DNA of 64,000 bases, taken from contig VWPU01004037.1 of the NCBI GenBank assembly GCA_013398955.1, positions 1 through 64,000 of the forward strand. Reading direction: 5' to 3'. The stretch is from Callaeas wilsoni (taxonomy: Eukaryota > Chordata > Aves > Passeriformes > Callaeidae). Of this stretch, positions 11,501-23,500 are shown piece after piece (within the stretch, counting starts at the first letter, position 1; each line of letters starts with the position of its first letter). A program made the translations under genes and the position numbers. The notes beneath the pieces were generated by a model, which searched no databases, was not told the DNA's origin, and was given only the letters and a program-made list of their open reading frames with translations.

Positions 11501-14500
11501 TGCTGATATACATCTGTGTTTCTTGTCTTCACGGACTAAAAGAGGCTGCGTGGGGCCAGGTTAACACCGACGTCGCCGTGGGTACCTCAGCTGTGTGTGC
11601 AGCTGCCTGTGCTGCATGGCACTGCACTGTGCCTTGAACATACAAGAGGATAAATAACAGCTAAAATATTTACAAAAGCTTAACTTTTGGACCATCCTCT
11701 CTTATATTGTTTCCATGCTGCTGCATGGCGCTGCGCTGTGCAGTGCAGCTCTGCCCCGCCTCTTCTCTTCTGCAGAGGCTGCCGCTGTGGCAGGGCAGGT
11801 GAAGTGAGGTAAGGGAGGAAAGCAGACACTCTACCTTTCCTGCAGGCTTCCTCATTACCCTTCTGTATCAGAAGGTAGGATGGAGAATCGGGGAAAAATG
11901 GGAGGGCGACCAGTTGAACCAGTGCTGAAAGCCCACTAGATGCTAACAACCATGGCCACAAAGCTTCGCTTCCTAAAATCTCCCTGGAAAGCATATGTGA
12001 AACAAAATTAAGCTGAAATGAATGAATGTTCAGGAAGTTTTTCTGAGTGATAAAGATTGCTCAGATTCCATTCAAGGGTGCACTGGAGCTGAATTGTAAT
12101 TTGGCAAATTTCACAAATTTGGCTATTTTTATTTCTGAAAATTTATTTTAAAGGAATTATTTGTTATTTTGAAAATCTTTCTGAATATCATTGGAACCCA
12201 GTATAATGTCTAGAGAGCTGATGAGACTCGTTTGAACACTGCTTGGCCACAAGACCGAAACGTCTTGCTAAGACTTTTCATGTAAGTACAATGAATTTTG
12301 AACAGGAAGTCTCCTAGTAGAAAGAGTGGGGAAATAAGAAAAAATCAGATTATGAGTAAATAATTTTCTGGCTTCTATATTTAAAATTGTGTTTCTCTCA
12401 AATACGATCAATATTTTTCTTCTGGCATAAGCTAAGGCATGTTTTAGGAAGGAGGAGAGTGTTTCTCAGTCACTGACTAGGTGAGAGGGTGAAGTTATAG
12501 AAACATTTCTACTTTTAGTGTAGCCTGATAGAAAAATTGGAGAATTTACCGTAGTCCAACAATCTGTCCTGTGAGTTTTCCCAGGGTCAGAAACACAGAA
12601 ACAGTGGAGTTGGTAAACCCACGTAACTTCTTGGGTGAAATCTCTCCTACATACTGAGGATGTATATTGAGAGAAAAACCTTGAACATACAAGAGGATAA
12701 ATAACAGTTAAAATATTTAGAAAAGCTTAACTTTTTGACCATCCTCTCTTATATTATTTCCATTCACTCTGGTATTTAGATTGCAATTTCTTGCAAAAGA
12801 GATGATACCTTTCACTTTTATTGAGTGCCTGGTGTATTTACTTTAAAAATCATTCTTCAAGGATGGCTGTAGGGACAAGCCCAGGACAGCAAGCCTGGGG
12901 CCTGCAGGCCACGGTGACATACCTGAACCAATGCCATAGAGAAAGCGCCCAACCAGAATCATCTCGAAGGATTTGGCTCTTTTACTGAGGGCCATGAAAA
13001 GTGCAGCTACCAACATGATCAGGCTGGTGAACATTTGGCACTTTTTCCTGAAGAAAAAAAAAAAAGACCTTGAGAATTTTGTGTGGAATGAGAACTTCTT
13101 GTAATTTTTTGACTACTCTTGCACTCTTTTGACTACTCTTGCTGTGATGGGAAGCCATTCCTACTGTTTTGCAGAACGGCTGAAATAATTTTGACCTAGG
13201 ATAGTCAAAATGGTTCTTTAAAATGTTAAGATCCTTTAGATTTGAATGAATAACATTTTTTAGGTTAGAATTTAAACAGTTGGAACTCTTTGTCAGCATT
13301 TCCACAGTATCAGTAGGGAAAAAGATTGAAGGACTCGCCTAGTTTGTCAGCAAGATTTTTAAATGGTTTTAAGTCTTCATAAAATGTCAGGTTGTTCCCC
13401 AGAAATAGTCTGAGTCCACAGGTCCCATTCTAGAATGGATCATACCAAAGGCTCTCTTGCTAAATGGGTGATCTGAGATGCCAGACAGAGTTTTTTAGAG
13501 GCATATTTAATTTCAAAAGTCACTCTGTGAGAATCACGGGCTGGCGTGTTCACCACCCTGGTGTCTCAGGCTCGAAGTCTTTTGCACGCAGATGTTTTGC
13601 TGTGACACTTGTCAGACAAGAGCCCTCTTGCACACATTAAGGATTCTCAGAGACTCTGTGTTTAGGCTGGGATTCAGCAATTAGGCTGCCATGTGTTAAA
13701 TAACCCATGGGAGAGGTGCATGATCTCCTTTCCAGTCTTGGAGACTCTCCGCGTGTGGGATGAGGCAGTGTCCCACAAGAAATTTCTTGGGGGCACTTAC
13801 CTGTTAGGAAAAAACACAATTGCAGGCAGGCTAAGATGGTTTGTTGAGACCCAAATGAGGGGCCCCGGGATCAGTGTGTTTTGGAGCAGATCTTTAAGTG
13901 GGTCACACCAAGCAGATATGTTTGCCAATTTCTCTGCAAATGAAATTAGTGGTGTTACACACAAGGCACCGAGAACAGACCGGACTGGTGAGGAATCCTT
14001 CTTCATCCAGTGGGAAAGAGAGTTTGGAACTGACTTTCAGTAAAATGGATTGCCAAGAACAGAGCTGTCTCTTGAACACTTGTTTTGGTGCTGATTATAT
14101 CTTTACAGTGAAATTACAGGTGATTAATTTTTTTCTCCTCTCTCCATATTTTCACTAGAGTCGATCTGAATATTTAATGTAATGTCACCGCCCCAAAATG
14201 AGTGTATTTAAATGGAAATCTGACTCTTCTTTGTCACATAAGGATATTTTCCAGGTGTTTGCATAACTGCATATAATGTGTTTCAACACAAGACACATAG
14301 CTCCTTCTTCGGAGTATGTAAATCCTGGGAGATCTTTATGAGAGTGTGTGGATGCTGAAATGCTGTTAGCAGGGAAATTTTCTCTTCTTGCATTCATTCT
14401 GTGAGAACTTTTCCTGTGCTGTGTAAGCTATGTAAACAATAGACAGGGTTTTTGTAAATAGCATTCATATCTGGTATCTTCTGACCTTGTGTACATTATA

Positions 14501-16611
14501 TTAGGAAAAAACATTTCTAAGTGGGTGTCTGAGACTTTGACCAATCACCCTAGGAGAAGTGTGAGCACTGTTCAATTGCTTTATGGTACTAGAATATATA
14601 AATGGTATTGTAAATTTAATAAATAATTCATTCCTCGCTCTGGACTCCTGCCTCGCTGCATCTCTGAACCCCTGCTTGGAAGCCCACAAGAGTGATAGGG
14701 GACCTTGAAGAGAATGAGATCCTATGCCACTGCTCCCAGAGGCAGTGATCCGGTCATGATGTGATGACTGCAGCCCCTACAGAACACGATTCCTTGGGGA
14801 GGGCAGATAAATACAACAGAAAGCTGCTTGGAAAAAGTGGATGTGCCAGGAAACCAAATCTTCAACAAGGCTGCTTCAACCAAATGGAAGGGATTTATTT
14901 GTCCCCTTTGGTATTTCCCTGTACTTTCTGACTGCTGAGCTGTTGCAAGAAACACTTACTTCCTGTATTTTGTAGTCAGGTAGCTACAGCAGAGGCTTCC
15001 CAGGAATCCTCCTATCCCATAAACAGACACAGTGAAGGACCACAACAGCATGATTGTCTCAGGATGGAGGGGAGAGCCATATCGATCTATCCAGGTTTCA
15101 TTAATAAACTTCCTGATGTGCTGAAAAATAAAACGACATTTGGCAGGGTAATGGGTATAAGATCACTTCATATTTGGCTGTTGGACTTCAGATCAAGCCT
15201 GTGGTTCTCATATTAGACTTATTTTGAGACTTTTTTAGTAAAACAAGTTCCTTGAGATCACACTGCAAATTCTTCAAGTCTGTATCAGTCAGGAAGCTTC
15301 CTGGCAAGAATGCTGAGAGCTCATTTTGTGCCCTCCTTTGGAGGCTTGTACGCTACATGGCAAGAGCTTATTTAAAACAGAAAATGCTCTCCAGTTCTTT
15401 AAAGAAGGAAAAATTCTCTACACATGTGGTGTTACTGTTAGCCAAAGAAAAGGCCTAGACGTGTCAGCCAAATGCTCAGCAAATTTGGGATTTATGGGAG
15501 AACAGAGGGCCCAGGCTCTCACCTTTGTGAGTTCAGCCTCAGAGAGATGCTACTTACCACAGAAGGATAGTTGATGACAGAAATATGGAATCCATATGGG
15601 AAACTACCACCAATTCCCAGCACTAAGATCATTTGAAGTAGGCCCCGGAACTGAACCTGCAAAGCAAAAATAAAATGCTCCATCAGCTTCTCACTGCTCT
15701 AGTTTTGTGCAAGGCCAGAGACTTTGTAGCTACACTGGTCCTTCCTCTTTGTCCACTTCAGAGCCTTTTGATTTTAAACAGTTTTCAAAGTCCCTCTAAT
15801 CTGCTGCCAAAGCATGACCATCAGCCACAGTGCCACAGCAAGCAACATGCTGGTGTAAGGGCGATCATCCATCACTCTGCTTGCAAGAGGGAAAAGGAGT
15901 TTGAAAAGGTGTTCCCAATAGTACAACTCTCACTGTGTGCTTGCAGCATCTGACAGGTTGGCTGAATAAAGGTGTCAGTCCTGGATGTGGGGAAGAGGAA
16001 ATCATTCTCCTTGTCTGCAATCGACAGTAACCAATGTACACCAAACCATCATGTATGATGATACATATAACTTCCTCCCTTTTTAAGAGTATGGAAACTC
16101 TTGATGGATTATATTAATTATCTTTTGATGAAGTGAAGAAAGTAATTTATTTAAAAGTTTATGTCATGATTTCTTAGCCTTTTGCTGTACCATTAATATA
16201 TTCATTATTTTGGGAAGTAATGAGAGTGCATGATATTTAGTATTGTTTCCAGTAGTTTAGAAGACAAAGTGAAGTATCATAGTCAGTAGTGGAAGAGCCA
16301 GAGCTGTTGTTAGATTTTCATTTCATTTCATTTCATTTCATTTCATTTCATTTCATTTCATTTCATTTCATTTCTTTCACTTTATCTCATTGCATAGAAA
16401 AGACAATGCAACATGATCTTCATGGCCCCAAGCCCCATTGCTCTTTGTGATGTTTAAACACAGAAAGGAAAGATGGTCTCTGTAACAAAGGAATTTAAAA
16501 TCTTTAAAGAGCCTGAATCTCTATAGTATTATGTTATCTTTGTCTTTCGTAAGTCAGAGGCCTGAGGAGATGAGAGCAGATACTCACCAGGCTGGAGAAG
16601 AAGGCAGCCAT
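8548..16611 (-). CDS. SLC2A11-like facilitative sugar transporter, gene A (12 exons, 499 aa)
   Basis: Class II GLUT-type uniporter of the plasma membrane, 12 membrane segments; substrate likely a hexose, not proven. Coding exons in gene order: 16588-16611, 15558-15656, 14960-15120, 12923-13047, 12550-12679, 11835-11983, 10985-11172, 10727-10837, 10119-10220, 9891-9966, 9092-9219, 8548-8754. All have AG/GT sites and fitting phases; the sum is 1500 nt with no stop. Landmarks: NET glycosylation site in the first outer loop (exon 3), [10 protein letters not shown] (about residues 127-137), [10 protein letters not shown] (148-157), PDSPSY (211-216, where GLUTs normally have PESPRY), QLCGINA in TM7 (286-292), GRK (337-339), PETKGK (458-463). 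The 8-codon exon 1 (MAAFFSSL) sets the start. Intron 3 holds a solo LTR, intron 6 a duplicated splice-acceptor segment, intron 1 a TTTCA repeat. Confidence 0.93.
11632..11716. repeat. 85-bp duplicated segment, copy in intron 6 of gene A
   Basis: This 85-bp stretch matches 12679-12763 with about four mismatches, in the same orientation and 1,047 bp apart. It is the displaced copy, lying between exons 7 and 6. Because the source covers the splice acceptor of exon 5, this copy carries a second, unused-looking acceptor. Confidence 0.85.
12679..12763. repeat. 85-bp duplicated segment, copy at the exon 5 acceptor of gene A
   Basis: This copy begins at the first base of exon 5 (minus strand) and runs through its AG acceptor and about 80 bases of upstream intron 4. 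It is repeated at 11632-11716 with about four differences. As it includes the functional acceptor, it is likely the original. Confidence 0.85.
14347..14688 (+). mobile_element. Solo LTR of an avian endogenous retrovirus, copy 2 (intron 3 of gene A)
   Basis: A 342-bp element starting TGTGGATG and ending CCCACA, the same length as and nearly identical to the inverted copy at 2853-3194. It is flanked by the perfect 6-bp target duplication AGAGTG (14341-14346 and 14689-14694). A TATA box (TATAAA, 14597-14602) is followed only 16 bases later by AATAAA (14618-14623), implying a very short R region and a U5 of about 65 bases. It lies antisense to gene A, between exons 4 and 3, which is the orientation best tolerated in introns. 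No internal viral genes remain. Confidence 0.9.
16316..16370. repeat. (TTTCA)11 pentanucleotide repeat in intron 1 of gene A
   Basis: Eleven uninterrupted TTTCA units on the plus strand, ending in an imperfect TTTCTTTCA. The transcript of gene A would carry the complementary TGAAA units. The repeat lies between exon 2 (ends 15656) and exon 1 (starts 16588). Confidence 0.95.
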
Positions 16612-19600
16612 CTCCTGGGAAAGAGCGGGTGCCTGCTGCTCACGGGCTGGTACCTGCTGAAGGAACCAAGTGCTCGCATTATACAACAGCAGTGTCAGTG
16701 AACTAGTCCCATGTTACTGGAGTTAAATTTTACTTCAGAGGTTTTTGAGTTAATTACACATATTTCAGCTGTCGTACAAAGTTTAGGATTGTTGGATTAA
16801 ATATTTCAACCAACGGTTACGTCTAGCCCAAGTAAACAGGATGGTGTCCCTCCCAGGGAACCTGCATACTTCATGAACTCTGTCTTCTGCTAGGGGGACA
16901 GGGGACTGAGAAAACAATTTTAAGCAGGATTCCCATCATCATAACCTGCCCAGTGTTCAATATAAGTGAGAAACACAGAGCTAGAGTTCTCTGTTGGGAA
17001 TCTTAGATGAGGCTTGGACAATGAACTCCAGGACTTTGACGTGTAATAGGAAATAGCCATCCTCTCTTCAAGTGATGGCAACTGGAGCACGTCGTAACTT
17101 AATCATTACTGGAAGGAACTGAACTACTCCATGATTTTGAAATGGGGTGCAAACTTAACAATTCTACAGTGGCACACCAGGCTTGACCAGCCAAATATTT
17201 AGCAGATGATTTTTCTTTGCTAGTAGAGGGAAAGATTTGTCATGCACAGTTTTGTCTGGCATTTCCACTAGTCAGTGTACTTATTTTTGTGTCTGCAATG
17301 AAAATAAGGTTGTTTTGTAACCTCCACAGCTGGATTGACATCTGTTTCTTCTGAGAGAAAATTTGCAGGCTTTAACTTCAGTTATTTCACAATGAAAAGG
17401 GTCTTGAATGTGTTCAGTTGGTAAATGGCTTAGTTATCACTTGCCGTTTACGCTTCAGTTAAAGGAGGAAGAAATCATAAAGAGCTTAGTTGATGCAAGC
17501 AGTCATATTTACTAGAAAATATTTAATATGCAAAGGGTATTCCTAGATTCTCTAGCTAATGTTTGAAAGGTAGCGTATGGCACCACCCAGCCGTTTCTCC
17601 TGCCACTTTTGGGCCTTATCATGACCTTGACTTTGCTGTTGATTTCTGCCGGGAGTTCATGGAGGGATTTTTTTTTCAGTTTAGGTTCTCCAGCAGATAA
17701 GCTGCTGTTAGAACGCAAATGAGACTGTCCCTTTGATGCTAAGAATTAATTTCCTTTTCTGTAATGTTATACAAAGTTGAAACCACATGATGTGCTTCTG
17801 ACAAAGGGACTAAATTCCATGTTAGCTGCTGGTATCTGCCTTGCTCAGAGGACATTGGAGGGACACACAAACAGGCGATAACATGTAGACTTCAGCATGG
17901 GGCACTCCTTCTCAAATGCAGCCTGCTGCACATATTTTCTAATGTTTTACTTTACCCGCTTCTACTTATACATATATACATGTATAACACTGCACATACA
18001 TAGTGTTATTCATACATATTGGAGCTTACACTTTTTGCTCTTGGACTTTAATTTAGGATTCCTACTTTGGGTAGGTTGAATCTTCCTCTCATAACTCCCT
18101 TCCTGTGTAATGTCTTTTGCGTTTATGGTGATTAGTGACTGTACTGCTTGCATGCTGTTATTGCTTAGACTGTTCTGAAGCCCCCTTTATTAGATGTGCA
18201 GTTTCATAATTAGTGCTAACAAGTAGTTAGCAGGTATCTTACAGGTATCCTTTAGTCAGATTTGTGCTCAGGACAGTAAATCTCACAGCATCAGGTCATT
18301 TATTCATTTATCTTGCAGTTTTACACTCATGTGTGACACGCATACCCAAAGCTGTGCTAAGCCTTCCTTAACACACATCCATATTTTTTGTGTCCAGCTG
18401 ACAGATGCTCACAGATACATTTTTAAAGTTTTGATATCTGCCTCAATTAGTATTTGAGGCATATCTTACCTATCAGCCGATGTCTCTGGAAGAAAATGTG
18501 GTGTAGTGTTCCTGAATTACTGTCCTCTTTGTCCCTGTCCCCTCCCACGTGTGTTTGAACCATACCTTTTGCTGTTTCATCCCTTGCCCACACTGTCCCC
18601 ACAGCACAGCTCTTGCTCCACTGAGCACAGGCAAAGGTTGACCTGTGCTCCACACGGCTGTTCCGCTTCGTGGGCACAGCAATGTTCCACAGGGCATCGC
18701 TCGCGTCCTGGGGAGGCTCTCATGGGGAAAGCTTTCCTAAATGGCACCTAATGAATAACTGAGATCAGAGAAGTGGCTCGCTAGAGAGTCTGTCAGCAAT
18801 GCTACACAATGCCTCCCTGCTCTGGTTTCCAAAGATTTCAGGGATTGTTCTAACGGAATGGTGTTTCCAGAATGACTGGTAAGGAAGAGAGAATTCTGTT
18901 CTGCAAAAAGTTGATATTTTTTTCTATATTGGTAGCTGTCTCCAGATGACTGTTAGTTTTTAATCATATTACGTGTATATGGAACACTACAAAATTATTG
19001 AGATTTCTGACCTTAGGACGCTTCATGTTTTGTAGATATATAGTTCTATTAATGGAGTTATATTTAGAGAGGTGTGTGAAGTGTCACTCCATAGTAAAGA
19101 CAGGAATAATGAAAAACCCCAATCTTGGAAAGCTATGCACACCAACAACTTTTTCTGGTCAACTGCCCCTGAGGAGATCATGATGAAAGAAATGTTTGTG
19201 GAGGCCAGAAGTTTTATTACAAGGCAATCTGCCATTTTTATTATGGTTACCATTTGCAATTGAAAATAAGCAGCAGTTAAGATGAACAATTGAATTATTA
19301 TTTTGAATAACCTTATTTGAATTGAAGTAAATATGCCAGTCAAAGCAACAGCAGAGGTAAAACCACTTAATTTACTGTGCAAGTCTAGAGTTTGGATTTT
19401 AAATTGCATAGTGTGCTTCACAGTAAGCCTTAGCTTTGTTCATGTTCTTCCTAACAGTATTGCTTTCCTTCTACAACCATGTGAGCCTCTCATTAGTAGT
19501 GGGAAACACTCAGAATATTAGACACCTTCTAAAGAAAAGAAAAGTCCCATGGGCCTGTATATCTCCAGAAAAGTTTCTGATTGAATCAGTTCCAGTCTGA

Positions 19601-20222
19601 GGTGGTTCTTCTGGGGTAAAAGGTTTCAGGTAGCTAAAAGTCACACAAGGAAAGTAGCAGTTCAATTGCTGTGGGATTCACAGCCCTTGAGATATCTGTG
19701 GGAATTCTGCTCCTGGAGGAGGAGCTACAGGCCTGAGATGACAGCAGTGAAGGGCAGGATAGCGCAGAGTACCTAAAATGACAGTAGGTGCTCGGGGTTC
19801 ACGGTGACTGGCTTCTATCCATCCGTCCTTTGGCTCTATTGCTGCTCAAAGGCAATCTGAAACGGCTGAAGTCTGTCAAACTAGACACTACACAAGGACA
19901 ACATGGCACTGTGCATGGGAACCTGGCAAGGTTTGGTTATTCAGTTGAATCTAGAGAAACAAAGAATTTAACTCCTATTCCACTAAATTTTTTCTTTAAT
20001 CTGTTATGGATTGAACGCTAGCCAGAGATAGCAAGCCAAGAACTTCACTGTTCTCATTTCAGTGCTGTAAAAACACACTCAGAAATCAGAGAGAGAGAGG
20101 ATAACAGGTCTTTCCTTTCTCTGTGGTCAGCAGAGTGTTTATAAATTCTACATGTGTAGTTTCAGTGTGTATTAGTTGCTCTGTTAAGAAGAGATTTACA
20201 CATCAGGAGGCCAAGCCAAAAT
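16612..20222. other. Intergenic stretch between genes A and B
   Basis: About 3.6 kb carrying the upstream region of gene A and the downstream flank of gene B. No exon of the transporter family, RNA gene or dated mobile element was recognised on either strand. The 5' UTR and promoter of gene A should lie just above 16612, but no clear TATA box or CpG island is seen there. Confidence 0.5.
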
Positions 20223-20396
20223 GCTCATGATTCATATGAGTCTATCCTGTTAATATCAGCCCTTATCCCTTTTCAGAGCTGCTCATGATTCATATGAGTC
20301 TATCCTGTTAATATCAGCCCTTATCCCTTTTCAGAGCTGCTCATGATTCATATGAGTCTATCCTGTTAATATCAGCCCTTATCCCTTTTCAGAGCT
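20223..20396. repeat. Three identical 58-bp tandem repeats downstream of gene B
   Basis: Units start at 20223, 20281 and 20339 and are identical by eye. Each contains an imperfect palindrome centred on CATATG (gattcatatgagtc). The array ends about 170 bp beyond the stop codon of gene B, so it could lie within its 3' UTR. The lack of differences between units indicates recent amplification. Confidence 0.95.
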
Positions 20397-20565
20397 GCCC
20401 ACAGTGGAGTGCTTGAGGAAGAAGCTGGTTTGGCAAAATGGGAACCTTGTAAGTGACAAATAGGAAAGCTTACAGTCCATTTGGAGCAACTTGTTAGTCA
20501 GAAAATGGCAAATGCCTTTTTTTTCCCTACTTTTTTACAAAAACCTGATTCCCCCTTAAGGCTGG

Positions 20566-23500
20566 TCAAAGCCTGGTGCAGAAAGTATAATCCTCTGTGA
20601 CATGATTTGGAGTTGCAGGAATACGCTTGTTTTTAAAGTTTAGCTTATTGAATTCTTCTGTGATTTCCATGATTGATTTCCCTTTTGTTTCTGGAAGGAA
20701 GATGTGGATAATGATCCCTGAAGTGAAAAGTACCACCATAAAGATGAGGAAGCAGAAGTGCTTGAGTCTTTCCTGCAGGGAAGAGCAAAGTGAGAAAGAG
20801 AGCAAGATCAGCATATCTTTGCTTCAGTCACTTTCTTGGCACATTTTTTGTATTTAGGTCCCAAAGTATTTTGAATTTGAGGAGGAATTCTTTCCATTTT
20901 GACCTTTGACAAATATTTCAGTCTGAAATAAGTATCTTGGGCAAATCAGGGCCCCTCAGTTGCAAAAGTGGATGTGGGAGAGCGGGTGCCAAGCACCCTT
21001 TAGGCTGGCACAGCACCGTGACCTGTGCTCCGGGGCAGGGCACTCACCACGATGAACGGGAAGGCCGTGCCGATCACAAACACTCCCAGCCAGTTGAGAA
21101 CCGCGCTGATCACAAAGGCAGAGGGTCTGCAGGACAGCTTGAAAATTTCCACCCTGGTGGAAACCGTGGCACCACCTGAAAGGAAGGAAGAATGAGAGTT
21201 GTTACTTGTTGAAGTGTTTGGCTTCAGCATTTGGATTGAGTGTAACTGTTACAAAGTCTGCAAATAGATGCTGCTGACATGGACTGGCATGAGTACAAGA
21301 ACTGAGCAGCCCCATTGAGTACGCTGCTCTTTTTTACAAAAGAAAACATTTGTGGCATCTAATAAACCGCAAGACATCAGTTCATTAAACTGGTAAAATA
21401 CTCAAAGAAATTATTGAGGAGATCCAAGAATTAAGTAGTTGACACTTGAGAAAGCCTGCTAACCTCTCATGAAAGATGTGTCAGGACGGAATGACAATTA
21501 TTACTGCTAAAAAGAATTCCCAGTGTGATTCTGCTAGATCACCAATGAGTGATCTTCCCAGATTTACTTCCTGGGCATTTCAGTTATGTTTTGAAGTCAT
21601 GGGATTTCAACTGTTTTGAGTTAGGAAAATAATTTCACCCTGCCATATGGGAAGGCAAATATTAAAAAAATTATTAGCCTTTATAAAATAAAATTTAACG
21701 AGTAGCAGACAATAAATGCTAGGAAAAAATTTACTCCAAAGTAGGTCTTGTGCACTGCTGTCTATGCGGGATAAGATGTAACATTATACAACACTGAATT
21801 TAAAAGAACTCTTGCTTTTCTTTTTATCTTTTTTTTTTCCCTAGCATTTTTAAATAATCTTTTACCCATCTGCTTTTGCTCTATTTTTGCTGTATTTTTC
21901 CAGTGTGTTACTTTCCTCTTGTTAGCAAAACTCAAACCTGATGGTATTGAATTTTATGTCCATTGAATAATTGTACCAACAACATTTAAATGACTACAAG
22001 ATTATGTCAAATTAATTTACTTATGCTGAATATTATGCAATATAATGCAGTATTTTCCTAACTCTATTAATAAGCTCACATGAATCAATTCCTTTATTTC
22101 CTTTGATTGAGAACTTACCTGGCCCAACAGCAAAGACAACTGAAAACAGGATAATGAGAGCAAGGCTGCAGTACGGCATCCAGAAGTACCAGTCCTGGGG
22201 GAAAAAAAGCCCGTAACAAACTTCTGGTTGAGAACTGTTAATAGGCCTGGGTGAGGAATGCTCCTCCTTTTCCAACACTGTCACCTCAAGAAAGAAATAT
22301 TCAGTGTGGGGGAACGGAGAGATGTGAGGGCTTTACTCTGGGGATGGAGCAGTTGAGGTCTTTGTGAGGTGAGCAGAGACGCAGGTCTGCCTGAGGAGCT
22401 GCAAATCTGGGAAGGCTTCAATTAAACCAAGTCTCAAGAGTACTTTTGCACCCTGTCCTTCTTTCTTTTTGACCTCTTAGTGCTTCCTCTGATCCTTAGA
22501 GCTATGAGAAGGACAAATCGCATCTTTCTTAACTTTTGTTAAGTTATAGATTTAATAATCGGTACTGAAAAATAGTTTTTCTAGATCTTAGTCAAGGAGA
22601 AATGAGACTCGATGCGTTAGGGAAAAAAAGATTTCTCTCTCCTATGTTTGAGAGCCTTCATGAAGGAAACGAAAGCAGAAGTCTGCTGCCACCTTGCTTC
22701 CAGGTTAATTTTGCAGCGTATCTATAGAGTAGCTCCGGATGAGAACTGGTAACCCGGGTGATTTGCTTCTGAAAAAGCTACAGCGATGACACAGAGGTAT
22801 CAGTGTTCGAAAGCAAACTGGTCTCCAGTCTGTGCACAGAGAGTGCCTTCCCACAGTTATCTGCAGCAAAGTTCAATTTCAAATTAACTGATGTGAAAGG
22901 TCTGGGGTTTTGTTGTTCCTCGTTCAAAACGGCATGAATAGAAAGGGCCATTTTCCTAGGAGTGGCTTGTGACCTGTGCTGGCCGGTGTTTGGTGCTTGC
23001 AGCCTGGTGAAGTCAGGAACCAGTCTCCCCGTGTTTTAGATGCTCCTTGCTAAGGTCGTGGGATCATGTTGAAAGGAAGGCAGGAGTACAAGAGACCACT
23101 GGCTAAGAGAGAGTTTAATCCTACCTAGAGACAAGCTTGAGCTAAGCCTCACTTTCCTTTCTCAGTAGCGTGGTCCTGCCAGTGAGCTTTAGATCAGAAA
23201 TAGAACAGACAGAAAAAGGGGCTGTGAGCAGAATTTCCTCACCTGTAGGGAGAGAGTCACGGTGATAGCAGCTAGCAGTGAACCCATGATCCAGTAGCCT
23301 CCTCTGAGCAGCACCTTCCTGCCCAGTCGCTCAATGATGGAGCTCTGAAGGACAGAAATCCCATGGGTGTGGGTGCTGGAGAGCAGAGCGTGTCCCATTC
23401 CCCTGGGGATGTGACTTACACAGACTACAGCAGCTACGAGTTCAGAGAGTCCGATAGACAGGGTCATATAGGACACCATTTTTTCCTCAAAGCCAGCTGC

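Noticed and set aside
20223..20396. CRISPR-like array
   Set aside because: The units are directly adjacent with no unique spacers, and the window is from a vertebrate.
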